This document shows, one piece after another, positions 8,593 through 17,557 of a DNA stretch of 64,000 nt. Every line of letters begins with the position of its first letter. The first letter of the stretch is position 1. The notes under the pieces were generated by a model, which was not told where the DNA came from, searched no databases, and saw only the letters and a list, made by a program, of their open reading frames with translations. The DNA comes from Campylobacter porcelli (GTDB taxonomy: Bacteria; Campylobacterota; Campylobacteria; Campylobacterales; Campylobacteraceae): positions 1,116,001 to 1,180,000 of the forward strand of contig NZ_CP018789.1 in NCBI RefSeq assembly GCF_002139855.1, in the 5' to 3' direction. A program made the translations under genes and the position numbers.

Positions 8593-8669
8593 TGGTGGGT
8601 TTACCAGGACTCGAACCTGGGACCATCCGGTTATGAGCCGGATGCTCTAACCAACTGAGCTATAAACCC
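8593..8669 (-). tRNA. tRNA with CAU anticodon (Met elongator or Ile2)
   Basis: Read on the minus strand: acceptor stem GGGTTTA/TAAACCC, D-arm AGCTCAGTTGGTTAGAGC, anticodon stem-loop CCGGCTCATAACCGG with CAT, T-arm with GGTTCGAGTCC, discriminator A and an encoded CCA. It totals 77 bases. A CAT anticodon could be elongator Met, or Ile2 after lysidine modification, which the sequence alone does not settle; the first base pair G-C and paired acceptor argue against initiator. It closes the type I RM region on its right side. Confidence 0.95.
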
Positions 8670-8676
8670 ACTTGAA

Positions 8677-8730
8677 TTGGAGTTGGAATTATATAAAATA
8701 ATTCCTTAAATCTATATAAAACAACTCCAA
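8677..8730 (-). terminator. Nested inverted repeats between putP and tRNA
   Basis: GGAATTAT (8685-8692) and ATAATTCC (8698-8705) form a perfect 8-bp hairpin with a 5-nt loop. An outer perfect 9-bp pair, TTGGAGTTG (8677-8685) and CAACTCCAA (8722-8730), competes with it or encloses it. Position fits a terminator or processing site after putP on the minus strand. Confidence 0.4.
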
Positions 8731-8739
8731 AGTATAAAT

Positions 8740-10245
8740 TTAAATTTGCCTATCTTTCATTTTATTAAATTCATCATCAATCACTGATAAATTCGGCTCT
8801 TGCGACATCTTTTTGAGCATATTATTATAGCGATTTACCAGCCATATTACAAGAGATGATAGTAAAAATCCAGGCAATAGCTCATAAACCACGCTTGATA
8901 GCCCAAAAAGTATCCATAGCAGCACCGTTACGCCTCCAGTGATTATACCAGCTAAAGCAGAAAGCGCACTCATATGCCTTGAATATAAGCTAAATAGCAA
9001 AACTGGCCCAAAACTCGCACCAAATCCAGCCCAAGCATTACCCACCACTCCAAGAACCGTATCACTAGAGTTAAACCCGATAAATGTAGCAATCACCGCT
9101 ACTAATACAACTGAAATTCTACCTGTTAATACTTGTGCTTTAGGGCTTACTTCGTGCTTATAAAATGCAAATATAAAATCCCTAGTAACCGAACTAGCAC
9201 TAACTAAAAGTTGCGATGAGATAGTACTCATAATAGCCGCAAGAACAGCTGATATAATAACTCCTACGATAAAAGGGTGAAATAGAGTATCGCCAAGCTT
9301 TAAAAACACAGTTTCTGGATCAGATAAAGGATTGCCATTTTGAGAAAAATATACAAAACCTATAAGACCACTAGCCATAGCCCCAACCAAGCCAATTACC
9401 ATCCACGAAATCCCAATTCTTCTGGCTAAAACAAGCTCTTTTGCATCTCTAATAGCCATAAATCTGACAATTATATGTGGCTGTCCAAAGTAGCCAAATC
9501 CCCAAGCAAGCAATCCCAAAATACCTAAAAATGTCTGCCCTGCAAATATATCTAAGTGGTTTGAATTTGCCTCTTTGCTATACTGATTTAAAAGGGATAA
9601 GAAGCTTGAATTTTGTGGAATTTCAATACTAAAATAGGCCACCAAAGGGATAAGCACAAGCACTAAAAACATTAAAATCCCTTGAAACGCATCTGTAAGA
9701 CAAACTGCCTTAAATCCACCAAAAAATGTATAAAATACAACTATAAAAAGTGTAACTCCAGCCCCAAAAGCAAAATTCAAACCAAAAAAGCTCTCAAATG
9801 TCTTGCCGCCAGCAATAATCCCACTACTGACATAAAGCGTATAAAATACAAGGATAAAAATACCAGAAATAATGCGTAAAACCTTAGTTCTATCTTTAAA
9901 TCTATTCTCTAAATAATCTGGAATAGTAATGCTATCGCCTGAAATTTCAGTATATACTCTAAGCCTACTAGCAAGATATTTGTAATTCGCCCACGCACCA
10001 ACGCTAAGTCCAATAGCTATCCAAGCATTACAAATCCCACTAAGATATAAAGCCCCAGGAAGCCCAAGCAACATCCATCCACTCATATCACTAGCCCCAG
10101 CACTAAGTGCGGTTATAAATGGCCCTAAGGAGCGGTTATCTAGCAAGTACTCATTTAAATTTGACTTTTTATTATACGCTAAACGCCCAATTACCAAAAG
10201 CACCCCAAAATATAATCCAATGGCTAAATATGTAGTAAAGTCCAA
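8740..10245 (-). CDS. putP: Sodium/proline symporter PutP
   Basis: A 501-residue member of the solute:sodium symporter family, importing proline with Na+. The N-terminal ALSAGASDMSGWMLLGLPGA segment is the conserved PutP TM2 region that binds Na+ and proline, and about a dozen hydrophobic helices follow (for example GFGYFGQPHIIVRFMAI, typical of PutP). The start is TTG at 10245 with AAGGAGATGAG directly upstream. It follows mrdA by 15 bases on the same strand. Proline is a major carbon source for Campylobacter. No putA is in view. Confidence 0.92.
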   Translation of the reverse strand: MDFTTYLAIGLYFGVLLVIGRLAYNKKSNLNEYLLDNRSLGPFITALSAGASDMSGWMLLGLPGALYLSGICNAWIAIGLSVGAWANYKYLASRLRVYTEISGDSITIPDYLENRFKDRTKVLRIISGIFILVFYTLYVSSGIIAGGKTFESFFGLNFAFGAGVTLFIVVFYTFFGGFKAVCLTDAFQGILMFLVLVLIPLVAYFSIEIPQNSSFLSLLNQYSKEANSNHLDIFAGQTFLGILGLLAWGFGYFGQPHIIVRFMAIRDAKELVLARRIGISWMVIGLVGAMASGLIGFVYFSQNGNPLSDPETVFLKLGDTLFHPFIVGVIISAVLAAIMSTISSQLLVSASSVTRDFIFAFYKHEVSPKAQVLTGRISVVLVAVIATFIGFNSSDTVLGVVGNAWAGFGASFGPVLLFSLYSRHMSALSALAGIITGGVTVLLWILFGLSSVVYELLPGFLLSSLVIWLVNRYNNMLKKMSQEPNLSVIDDEFNKMKDRQI

Positions 10246-10260
10246 CTCATCTCCTTTATA

Positions 10261-12066
10261 TTATTTTCGTTTTTTTAGATATTTTTCATCTATATAGCCC
10301 ATATCAGCAAGCTTATCAAAAATTCTAGATAGTATCGGCCCTGCTGCTCCACCACCACTTGCACCATGCTCTACTAATACAGTTACGACATATCTAGGAT
10401 TTTCATATGGAGCATATCCTGTCATCCATGCGTGTGAGCGTTCATAATACTCCATATCAGCTTCTTTAATCCGCTCTTTATCCTCTTGGCTAATCCCCAC
10501 TACTTGAGCCGTTCCTGATTTAGCTGCGATAATAACCTTAGAAGGGCTTAATACTCTAAAGCCAGTCCCACCTGGGATATTAGCTACTGCGTGCATTCCT
10601 TCTCTTATATATTTTAGGGCTGATTTTTCCTTCTGTGTTAAAATATCACTACCTATCCACTCTTGCTCTACCTTATCAACACTATTAAGAAAATGCGGAG
10701 TTACATCATATCCCATAGCAAATATCGCCGTATCCCTAGCTACTTGCATTGGTGTGGCTAAAAAGCTACCTTGACCTATGCTAGTATTTATAGTATCGCC
10801 TTGATACCATGGCTGATTTAATCTACTCTTTTTCCATTGCATATCTGGGACTATACCTATATACTCATTTGGCAAATCCACACCAGATTTTACCCCAAAA
10901 CCATACCTTCTTAACACTGGCGCTATAACATCTATGCCTACATTATAAGCACCACGATAAAAATATGTATCACAACTATCACGCAAAGCCTCTACTATAG
11001 TCATCATCTCAGAGCCATAATTTTTCCAATTTCTAAATTTCCTATCACCTAGCTCAAAATATGGATCACAAAGCAATCTTGTAGTAGGAGAGATTTTCCC
11101 ACTTTCAAAAAACGCCATACCCATAGCCATTTTGACAACACTTCCAGGCGGATAAAGAGCATTTACAAGCTTATTTGTAAATGGATGGTCTGGACTATTC
11201 ATCATCTCATTCCAATCGCTTTGGCTAATTCCTGTTACAAATTTATTTAAATCATACTCAGGAAGGCTAGCCGCAGCCAAAATAGATCCATCTAAAGCAT
11301 CCATCACGATCACCGCTCCAGCTGGTCTATCAAAGGCCTCATATAGATATTTTTGCAACTCCAAATCTATAGTAAGAGTAATATCAAGGCTACTTGGCTT
11401 AGTATATCCAACCTCTTCTACAATCTTATTTAGAGCCGTTACCTTAGTAACCCTTTGCCCCTCTACCCCTTGTAAAATCTCATTATAATACCTCTCAACT
11501 CCACTCCTACCAGTGTAATTTGTAAGCTTTGAGATTGGATTAATATCTATATCTTTTAAATTTGCTCTACCCACATATCCTATTACATGACTAGCTAAAT
11601 CCCCAAATGGATAGTGGCGAATGGATACTGGATTTACCTCTATATTATCACGCAAATTTAATCTAGCAAAATGCGGCAAAACCCTATCATAAGCCAAAAA
11701 ATTCACAACATTTACAAAATCTTGCGAATATGGCGAGTCATTTTTTATATACTCTCTTTTGAGTTTTGTGGCATTTAGGTCTGGGAATATCGATATAATA
11801 AAATTTATCTCATCATCTAAAGTGTTAATATTTCGCCTAAGGTGCGGTCTAATCGATATTTCAAATCCAAGTTTATTAACAGCTAGTGGATTACCATTTC
11901 TATCTAGAATTTGCCCTCTAACTGGAGCGATATACTCTGTTTTTATAGCGTTTTTTTCAGCGATTTGCTCATAATATTCATTAGATTTAATGCTTAAATA
12001 ATACACCCTTGTAAGCAAGATAATCCAAACAAAAATGATAATCCCATAAACAATCGTCATTCTCAT
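10261..12066 (-). CDS. mrdA: Penicillin-binding protein 2 (elongasome transpeptidase)
   Basis: A 601-residue class B PBP that cross-links peptidoglycan during cell elongation. An N-terminal membrane anchor (residues 1-22) is followed by the pedestal domain, starting with APVRGQILDRNGNPLAVNK, and the transpeptidase domain. This has the SxxK serine in PPGSVVKM, the SxD motif in DSCDTYFY and the KSGTAQ box. The gene overlaps the upstream membrane gene by 4 bases (ATGA) and belongs to a run of envelope genes on the minus strand. The same membrane gene-PBP arrangement is found in C. jejuni. Confidence 0.93.
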   Translation of the reverse strand: MRMTIVYGIIIFVWIILLTRVYYLSIKSNEYYEQIAEKNAIKTEYIAPVRGQILDRNGNPLAVNKLGFEISIRPHLRRNINTLDDEINFIISIFPDLNATKLKREYIKNDSPYSQDFVNVVNFLAYDRVLPHFARLNLRDNIEVNPVSIRHYPFGDLASHVIGYVGRANLKDIDINPISKLTNYTGRSGVERYYNEILQGVEGQRVTKVTALNKIVEEVGYTKPSSLDITLTIDLELQKYLYEAFDRPAGAVIVMDALDGSILAAASLPEYDLNKFVTGISQSDWNEMMNSPDHPFTNKLVNALYPPGSVVKMAMGMAFFESGKISPTTRLLCDPYFELGDRKFRNWKNYGSEMMTIVEALRDSCDTYFYRGAYNVGIDVIAPVLRRYGFGVKSGVDLPNEYIGIVPDMQWKKSRLNQPWYQGDTINTSIGQGSFLATPMQVARDTAIFAMGYDVTPHFLNSVDKVEQEWIGSDILTQKEKSALKYIREGMHAVANIPGGTGFRVLSPSKVIIAAKSGTAQVVGISQEDKERIKEADMEYYERSHAWMTGYAPYENPRYVVTVLVEHGASGGGAAGPILSRIFDKLADMGYIDEKYLKKRK

Positions 12067-12551
12067 AATATCCGCCCCCTAAAAATCACAAGAGCAATCA
12101 ATGACTCTATAATAGCATAGAGCAAATACTCATAATCTAGCTTCATTCTAGGCTGGTTTAATACATATAGCACGATATTACTCATAGCAAGAGTAATGAT
12201 ATATCCTGAAAATACATATATGGTTATTAGTAGTTTTCTCCATTTTATATTTGTCTTTAACCAATCATTAATAAGATAGTAAAAAAATAGCCACGCCAAA
12301 ATCACGGAGCAAAACTCAAAGCCATTTAACTGCTCAGCAAATATCAAAAAGGCTAAACTTAGATACCATCTCTTATCTTTTACCCCAAGTGTGCGATCTA
12401 GCTCATCTTTAAGTATTACCAAATAGGCAAAAAATACCCCAATTAATGATGGCAAAAACACAGAAGTAATGCTAAATATTTCATATACTACAATAGATAT
12501 ACAAAATAAATTAAATCTTAGAGATTGCGAATTAATGCTATTTCGTTGCAT
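12063..12551 (-). CDS. Small integral membrane protein next to mrdA, possibly MreD-like
   Basis: A 162-residue, very hydrophobic protein with about five predicted helices (residues 14-46, 66-90, 105-130 and 140-160) and little else. It ends by overlapping the mrdA start by 4 bases, so the two are probably co-translated. The position just before a class B PBP and the size resemble MreD of other bacteria, but I see no diagnostic motif. The first ATG overlaps the end of the upstream acetyltransferase gene by 34 bases and has only a poor ribosome-binding site, so a later start is possible. Confidence 0.6.
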   Translation of the reverse strand: MQRNSINSQSLRFNLFCISIVVYEIFSITSVFLPSLIGVFFAYLVILKDELDRTLGVKDKRWYLSLAFLIFAEQLNGFEFCSVILAWLFFYYLINDWLKTNIKWRKLLITIYVFSGYIITLAMSNIVLYVLNQPRMKLDYEYLLYAIIESLIALVIFRGRIL

Positions 12552-12976
12552 ACTAGAAAGTGCTTACATTTAATGCAATCAGCCCAAATCTTTTGCGCTG
12601 GTAATCTCTCTTTGGGAATTTGGATAAATCCTAAATTCTCAAAAAACCTACTCCTATAAGTAAGAGTAAAAACTTGCGTTATCTCCATAGATTTAGCCTC
12701 ATCTAAAAGAGCCTTTACTATATTGCTACCAACGCTCTTACCCCTATAGTCAAGATCAACTATCAAACTTCTAATCTCAGCCAAATTAGCAGCGTGTATA
12801 TGAAGTGCGCTATATCCAATTAGCCTATCATCGTCAAAGGCAAGTGTGTATGAGCGGATATTTGTAGCTATCTCATCATCGCTCCTAGGCAAAATTACAC
12901 CACTTTCTACCTCGGGGCGAACTAAATTTTGCATACTTTTTATATCTTTTAATCTTGCTTTTTTATACTCTATCAT
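12518..12976 (-). CDS. GNAT acetyltransferase resembling short N-acetylglutamate synthase (ArgO/ArgA type)
   Basis: A 152-residue single GNAT domain. The acetyl-CoA binding loop is in the segment LDYRGKSVGSNIVKALLDEA (Q/RxxGxG/A-type), and ENLGFIQIPKERLP followed by KIWADCIKCKHFLVC is a tail I associate with the short N-acetylglutamate synthases of epsilonproteobacteria (ArgO of C. jejuni, which there lies in the arg cluster). It would make N-acetylglutamate from acetyl-CoA and glutamate, the first step of arginine synthesis. Here it sits between engB and the membrane gene, overlapping engB by 4 bases, away from other arg genes. Substrate assignment is inferred. Confidence 0.7.
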   Translation of the reverse strand: MIEYKKARLKDIKSMQNLVRPEVESGVILPRSDDEIATNIRSYTLAFDDDRLIGYSALHIHAANLAEIRSLIVDLDYRGKSVGSNIVKALLDEAKSMEITQVFTLTYRSRFFENLGFIQIPKERLPAQKIWADCIKCKHFLVCNEIALIRNL

Positions 12977-13569
12977 TTCACACCAAATACTGCATTATAT
13001 ATCGCTTTTGTCGCTTTATCTATACCTGTTTTTTTGCTACTAGAGACCAAAATAGCATTTGGATCAATCTTTAAAAGTTGTGCTTTTTGGCTTTGATTTA
13101 GCTTATCTGATTTTGTATAAATATTTAATACTCTTTGGTCAGCTCTAGCAAATTCACTAAGATATAGTCCCAAATTCTCATCTTTTTGAAGTCCTGCGTG
13201 TCTAGAGTCTATAAGATGGATAAACGCCTTAATGCTAAGCCTTTGCCTAAGATATCTATCTAAATTCTCCTGCCAAATACTATGCATACTCTTGCTTACT
13301 TTAGCATAGCCAAATCCTGGTAAATCGACAAATATCAATGGAATTTTCTCTTCTTCATTATCAATTATAACTTCAAAGCAGTTTATTAGCTGAGTTTTGC
13401 CTGGAGTGGAGCTAGATTTTGCTAAGCTATTATGATTGGTTAAAGCATTTATAATTGAGCTTTTACCGACATTACTACGACCTAAAAATGCCACCTCACT
13501 AATGCCAAATTCAGGCAATCCATCAATCCCTTGGGCTGAGAGTAAAAACTTAGCGTTAATAATTCTCAT
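12973..13569 (-). CDS. engB: Ribosome biogenesis GTPase EngB/YsxC
   Basis: A 198-residue small GTPase needed for large ribosomal subunit assembly. All G motifs are visible: G1 GRSNVGKSS, G2/switch I STPGKTQ, G3 DLPGFGYA, G4 TKSDK and G5 SSSKK. Length is standard for the family. It overlaps lptA by 4 bases upstream and the acetyltransferase by 4 bases downstream, as part of the lptC-lptA-engB block conserved in Campylobacter. Confidence 0.95.
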   Translation of the reverse strand: MRIINAKFLLSAQGIDGLPEFGISEVAFLGRSNVGKSSIINALTNHNSLAKSSSTPGKTQLINCFEVIIDNEEEKIPLIFVDLPGFGYAKVSKSMHSIWQENLDRYLRQRLSIKAFIHLIDSRHAGLQKDENLGLYLSEFARADQRVLNIYTKSDKLNQSQKAQLLKIDPNAILVSSSKKTGIDKATKAIYNAVFGVK

Positions 13570-14039
13570 CTTTCTTCTACCTGAAATATAAATTTAACTG
13601 GCTCTTTATCCTTGCTTTTGACATTATAAACCCCATTTAATTGATTGACAACTATCTCATCGCCAAATATCTTCTTATCGCTATCAATCTCATGTAAAAA
13701 TGCATTGCCTTTTAGGGTGTAAATTTGAGTTTTTGGATCATATGTTAGCAAATCTCCACTACCATTATAATTTTTACCATTTAATAATATAGCAAATTTA
13801 GCGTTGCTAATGGCTTCATATTTGTATGGTTGGCGATTTTTATCAAAGTAAATTTTAACTCTATTTGCCCTTAGCGTATCACTTTTACCCTTTTTTATAA
13901 CCACATTTCCCACAAGCTCCCCAAGACCTGCTTTTTCATCGGCATAAAAGCTATCAGCACTTACTTCTATCTGGTCTGAATTTGCCATAGTAAAAATCAT
14001 AGCCACCAATATAAAAGCTCTAACTATTTGTAAAACCAA
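13566..14039 (-). CDS. lptA: Lipopolysaccharide transport periplasmic protein LptA
   Basis: A 157-residue OstA-fold protein that bridges LPS or lipooligosaccharide from the inner to the outer membrane. The N-terminal 20 residues form a signal peptide (VRAFILVAMIFTMANS). The beta-jellyroll body follows with the typical QIEVSADSFYADEKAG opening and repeated strand pairs (GNVVIKKG, GDLLTYDP). The start is TTG 14039, supported by AAGGAG seven bases upstream; the next ATG would remove most of the signal peptide. It overlaps lptC upstream by 16 bases. Confidence 0.85.
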   Translation of the reverse strand: MVLQIVRAFILVAMIFTMANSDQIEVSADSFYADEKAGLGELVGNVVIKKGKSDTLRANRVKIYFDKNRQPYKYEAISNAKFAILLNGKNYNGSGDLLTYDPKTQIYTLKGNAFLHEIDSDKKIFGDEIVVNQLNGVYNVKSKDKEPVKFIFQVEER

Positions 14040-14551
14040 CCCCTAACTCCTTTTGCGGTTATATAATTATTATCTAGCTCATAAATAACGCTATTTCCTA
14101 GTATTTTATCACTATTTTGTAATAGTTCAAATGGGAGATTGCTTAGTAGTATTTTTGTAGAATTATCATATATAATCTCATTAGAATTATATCTTAGATT
14201 AGTAATTAAATTTATATATTTTACTTCGTTAATAAATGTTATATTATTATCTTTATATATAGCTTCTTTGGCGTTTATATTGTGTTTATCTTTATGTATG
14301 AAGGTTACATTGGGATTAATAAATTTATTATAATCATCATAGGCTATAACGCTACTAGAGATAAAATTAGCATATATATCAGTAGCATTCATCTCATAGC
14401 TTATCACTTCATCAGCTTGCATATTGGCTACTTTAATATTGTTAATATTAGCTTTAATATCATATGGACTTTGTAGCATTAATACTACCACGCTTATACT
14501 AAAAATAGCAACAGCAAAATAAAATATCCTTATAGCCAACGCTTCATCCAC
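14024..14551 (-). CDS. lptC: LptC-like LPS export protein
   Basis: A 175-residue bitopic inner-membrane protein. A single N-terminal membrane anchor (about residues 6-26) precedes a periplasmic domain made of short repeated strands with alternating hydrophobics (NITFINEVKYINLITNLRY). That is the OstA-like fold of LptC, which receives LPS from LptBFG and passes it to LptA. Sequence conservation is weak, as is usual for LptC in this phylum, and the call depends on the kdsC-lptC-lptA order. The start is GTG 14551, inside the end of kdsC (22-base overlap); a TTG four codons later is also possible. Confidence 0.72.
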   Translation of the reverse strand: MDEALAIRIFYFAVAIFSISVVVLMLQSPYDIKANINNIKVANMQADEVISYEMNATDIYANFISSSVIAYDDYNKFINPNVTFIHKDKHNINAKEAIYKDNNITFINEVKYINLITNLRYNSNEIIYDNSTKILLSNLPFELLQNSDKILGNSVIYELDNNYITAKGVRGWFYK

Positions 14552-15018
14552 TCACTACGCAAATTTTCTCTATCAATGATAATCTCTATCATCTCTCTAA
14601 CAGCACCATAACCACCATTTTTGGTAAGTTTTATATCAGGGCAAACTGCCTCAAAAGCATCATTTGGAGCAAAGCTGATAGATACACTTTTTAAAAGCTT
14701 AATATCATTTAAATCATCACCTATAGCTGCGGCGTTTTCTAAATTTAACCCCTCTAAAGCTAAAATCTCTTTAGCCTTAGATAGCTTATCACTTACGCCT
14801 TGAAAGCAGTATTTTATCTCCAGCTCTTTAGCCCTATCAGCCACAATTTGTGAGCTTTTGCCTGTGATTATGGCTGAAATTTTACCCATGCGATTCCACT
14901 GCTGTATGGCAAATCCATCTTTGACATCAAATCTTTTAAATTCATCGCCGCAATTAGTTTTATAAATCCCCCCATCGCTAAGGCATCCATCAACATCTAA
15001 AAATATTATCTCTATCAT
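14530..15018 (-). CDS. kdsC: 3-deoxy-D-manno-octulosonate 8-phosphate phosphatase KdsC
   Basis: A 162-residue C0-type HAD phosphatase without a cap domain. It releases Kdo from Kdo-8-phosphate for LPS core synthesis and normally works as a tetramer. HAD motif I is FLDVDGCLSDG (nucleophile Asp8), motif II is AIITGKSS, the conserved Lys is near residue 78 (KLSKAKEIL) and motif III/IV is AAIGDDLNDIKLL. Length is normal. Its start overlaps the hisB stop by 4 bases, so hisB, an amino-acid gene, is embedded in the envelope operon. Confidence 0.9.
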   Translation of the reverse strand: MIEIIFLDVDGCLSDGGIYKTNCGDEFKRFDVKDGFAIQQWNRMGKISAIITGKSSQIVADRAKELEIKYCFQGVSDKLSKAKEILALEGLNLENAAAIGDDLNDIKLLKSVSISFAPNDAFEAVCPDIKLTKNGGYGAVREMIEIIIDRENLRSEWMKRWL

Positions 15019-15587
15019 AAAACGCCTTTGGTGCTAGGAATTCCAACTCTATCATTTTTAGCCACAGCCCTGCGAAATGCTACCGCAAAAGCCTTAAATG
15101 TCGCTTCAGCTATGTGATGAGAGTTGCTACCTCTTTGCTTTATAATGTGTAAAGTTATATTAGCATTCATCGCCAAAGCTCTAAAAAACTCCTCAACAAG
15201 CTCACTATCAAAGTTGCCTATTTTTGGCTTCATCTTAGATTTATAAATTAAAAAAGCACGATTAGATAGATCCAAAGCACACTCCACAGCTGCTTCATCC
15301 ATCACCACAACAGAATTGCCGTATCTCTCCACGCTTCCAAGCGGATATAAAGCCTCTTTTAAAGCTTGACCAAGCACAATACCACAATCTTCTACGCTAT
15401 GGTGATCATCAATATATAAATCCCCTTTACAATGAAGTTTAATATCCATTAATGAGTGCTTAGCAAGTGCGTTTAACATATGGTCAAAAAAGCCAACTCC
15501 AGTGCTTATATCGCTATTGCCACTACCATAAATTTCAAGCTCTAAGCTGATATTAGTCTCTTTTGTTGCTCTTTGTTTTTTAATCAT
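15015..15587 (-). CDS. hisB: Imidazoleglycerol-phosphate dehydratase HisB
   Basis: A 190-residue monofunctional enzyme of histidine synthesis converting imidazole-glycerol phosphate to imidazole-acetol phosphate. Both manganese-binding signatures are present: DDHHSVEDCG near residue 60 and SNSHHIAEATFKAFA near residue 160, along with the N-terminal GVGFFDHML. There is no fused phosphatase domain. It sits 8 bases after rlpA and overlaps kdsC by 4 bases. Confidence 0.96.
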   Translation of the reverse strand: MIKKQRATKETNISLELEIYGSGNSDISTGVGFFDHMLNALAKHSLMDIKLHCKGDLYIDDHHSVEDCGIVLGQALKEALYPLGSVERYGNSVVVMDEAAVECALDLSNRAFLIYKSKMKPKIGNFDSELVEEFFRALAMNANITLHIIKQRGSNSHHIAEATFKAFAVAFRRAVAKNDRVGIPSTKGVL

Positions 15588-15595
15588 TTTATTTC

Positions 15596-16369
15596 CTAAT
15601 CTCTAGCTATAAACGCACCCTTAAATTGTCCGCTAGATATGAAATCACGAGCCTCAGCCTCACTTCTAAATCCAGTTAAAAATACCCTATAAATAGGCTC
15701 TCCATTCAAAGTATATTCACGAACTGCAGTTTTGTAAATTCCATTTGTATTATCAAATTGAGTTTTATAAGTATTAGCTCCAGCTAATCGTCTAAATGCA
15801 CCAATTTGGACTATAAAATTTCCGCCTGTATATGTGTGAGTTTTAGCTGTTTTATTAGCTGGGGTCTCAACTTGACCATAAAATCCAACAACCTCAAGTC
15901 TAACCGGTGCTGTCCCATCAGCTATCATACTAATCTCAGTAGCGGCTGCTTTTGATAGATCTATTATCCTACCAGATACAAATGGACCTCTATCGTTGAT
16001 TCTTACTATCGTTGTTTTGCCATTTTTTAGGCTTGTTACTTTAACCATAGTATTCATAGGAAGGGTTTTGTGAGCTGCTGTTAGAGAGTGCATATTATAT
16101 ATCTCTCCGTTACTTGTCTTTTTGCCATGGAAATTTGGCCCATACCAACTCGCAATTCCAGTAGCGCTATCGCCTACTTCTACAACCGTTGGGTAGTATG
16201 TTTTGCCATTGATGGTATAAGGCCTCATAGTGGCTTCTTGAGTGCTTTTACTCGTATTTGGTGTGCTCTCAAAGTCTGAGCTTGAGTAGTATGGAATGCT
16301 CATTGTAGAACAACCAGCAAAAACTAACGCCGCTAATGTGGCTAGTGATATTTTAATGTGGTATGACAA
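15596..16369 (-). CDS. rlpA: RlpA-type septal ring lytic transglycosylase, lipoprotein with SPOR domain
   Basis: A 257-residue cell-wall protein. A lipoprotein signal ends at LVFAGC (lipidated Cys19). The double-psi beta-barrel follows ([19 protein letters not shown] near residue 70, then [17 protein letters not shown]), and a C-terminal SPOR domain begins at about residue 185 (NFIVQIGAF) and binds denuded septal glycan. The start is TTG 16369 with AGGAGAAAACC upstream, overlapping the mltD end by 17 bases. RlpA cleaves glycan lacking stem peptides in some bacteria, and the MltD neighbour supports a joint role in wall turnover. Confidence 0.9.
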   Translation of the reverse strand: MSYHIKISLATLAALVFAGCSTMSIPYYSSSDFESTPNTSKSTQEATMRPYTINGKTYYPTVVEVGDSATGIASWYGPNFHGKKTSNGEIYNMHSLTAAHKTLPMNTMVKVTSLKNGKTTIVRINDRGPFVSGRIIDLSKAAATEISMIADGTAPVRLEVVGFYGQVETPANKTAKTHTYTGGNFIVQIGAFRRLAGANTYKTQFDNTNGIYKTAVREYTLNGEPIYRVFLTGFRSEAEARDFISSGQFKGAFIARD

Positions 16370-17549
16370 GGTTTTCTCCTATTGCTAATTTCATATTTGT
16401 TTTACTATTTGCCTTTATTATATCTGATACTTCTACCCCGAATTTACGAGATATAGCTCCTAGCGTATCCCCTTTTTTGACCTGATATTCATAAATGGTC
16501 TTAGCGTTTGCTGGGAGTGCTAGTTTGTAGTTTGCTTTTATCTGTTTTATATTATTATATCTTTTAATATCGCTTGTTTTAATATCTAATTTTTTGGCAA
16601 TTATCTCAAATGTATCGCCCTTTTTGGTATTGTAAATTTTAGTCTTCTCACCAGCTTTATATCTGGCTAAAAACTCCTCTTTTTTTATCGTTGGGATATA
16701 GATATAGTATTTATCTCTATTTGGCGGAGTAAAGCTATATCTTAAATGAGTATTATATTTACTTAATTTATCTACGCTAAATCCTATGGTTGAGGCCACA
16801 TCATGAAGGCTGATTCCACCTGGGATTTCAACCCTTTCAATGCCTATATATGTGGCTGAATTTAACATAGAGCTATCTGTAGAGATCAAAAAATCTCTAT
16901 CATTTGCCACATATGCCATCATTATAATTTTACGAAGATAATTTCTTGTCTCAAGTGAGAGATATTTTTGTTTTGGGTCAAGCAAAACCTTAATATCATC
17001 ACTACCAGCTATTTTTATAGCTCTGCTTAACTTGCCCTCTCCAGCATTATAAGCCAAAATTGCTAAATACCACTTGCCAAATCTATCTTTTAATCTTTGC
17101 AAATAATCAATCGCAGCATTGGTAGCTTGAAGAGGATCTCGCCTTTCATCTACATATTTATCTATATTTAAATTATGCAATTTAGCCGTGCTTGGGATAA
17201 ACTGCCAAATTCCAGCTGCCTTAGCTCCAGATGTGGCTCTATTTGATAGCTTAGACTCCACTATAGCAAGATACAATAGTGAATTTGGAGCACCTCTTTG
17301 CTTTAATACATCTTTGATTATAGCAGCGTGTTTATACTCTTTTGTTATTGTGTTTATAAATTCTTGTTTTGTTGTGTCCATTCTGCTATTTTTTAACTGC
17401 AAAAAATACTCATCATTAATATATTTTGGATCAATATCAAGCTCTTTTAATATCTTAATCTCTTTTTTAAAATTATCGCTTGAGACCATAAATCCAAATG
17501 AGTAATTACAGGTAAAAAATATAGATAAAACTACTAATACTACTCTCAT
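16353..17549 (-). CDS. mltD: Membrane-bound lytic transglycosylase D with two LysM domains
   Basis: A 398-residue periplasmic lytic transglycosylase. A signal peptide (residues 1-19) precedes the Slt catalytic domain. Catalytic Glu lies in [20 protein letters not shown], near residue 103, and [12 protein letters not shown] follows. Two LysM peptidoglycan-binding repeats begin near residues 305 ([15 protein letters not shown]) and 350 ([15 protein letters not shown]), each about 45 residues. The arrangement is that of MltD. It is followed directly by rlpA. Confidence 0.92.
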   Translation of the reverse strand: MRVVLVVLSIFFTCNYSFGFMVSSDNFKKEIKILKELDIDPKYINDEYFLQLKNSRMDTTKQEFINTITKEYKHAAIIKDVLKQRGAPNSLLYLAIVESKLSNRATSGAKAAGIWQFIPSTAKLHNLNIDKYVDERRDPLQATNAAIDYLQRLKDRFGKWYLAILAYNAGEGKLSRAIKIAGSDDIKVLLDPKQKYLSLETRNYLRKIIMMAYVANDRDFLISTDSSMLNSATYIGIERVEIPGGISLHDVASTIGFSVDKLSKYNTHLRYSFTPPNRDKYYIYIPTIKKEEFLARYKAGEKTKIYNTKKGDTFEIIAKKLDIKTSDIKRYNNIKQIKANYKLALPANAKTIYEYQVKKGDTLGAISRKFGVEVSDIIKANSKTNMKLAIGENLVIPH

Positions 17550-17557
17550 TTCTCTCC

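Noticed and set aside
8593-8669. tRNA gene as attachment site of an integrated island
   Set aside because: I looked for a second copy of its 3' end (GGTTTACCAGGAC-type sequence) near 797-1020 and elsewhere and saw none; no integrase is present.
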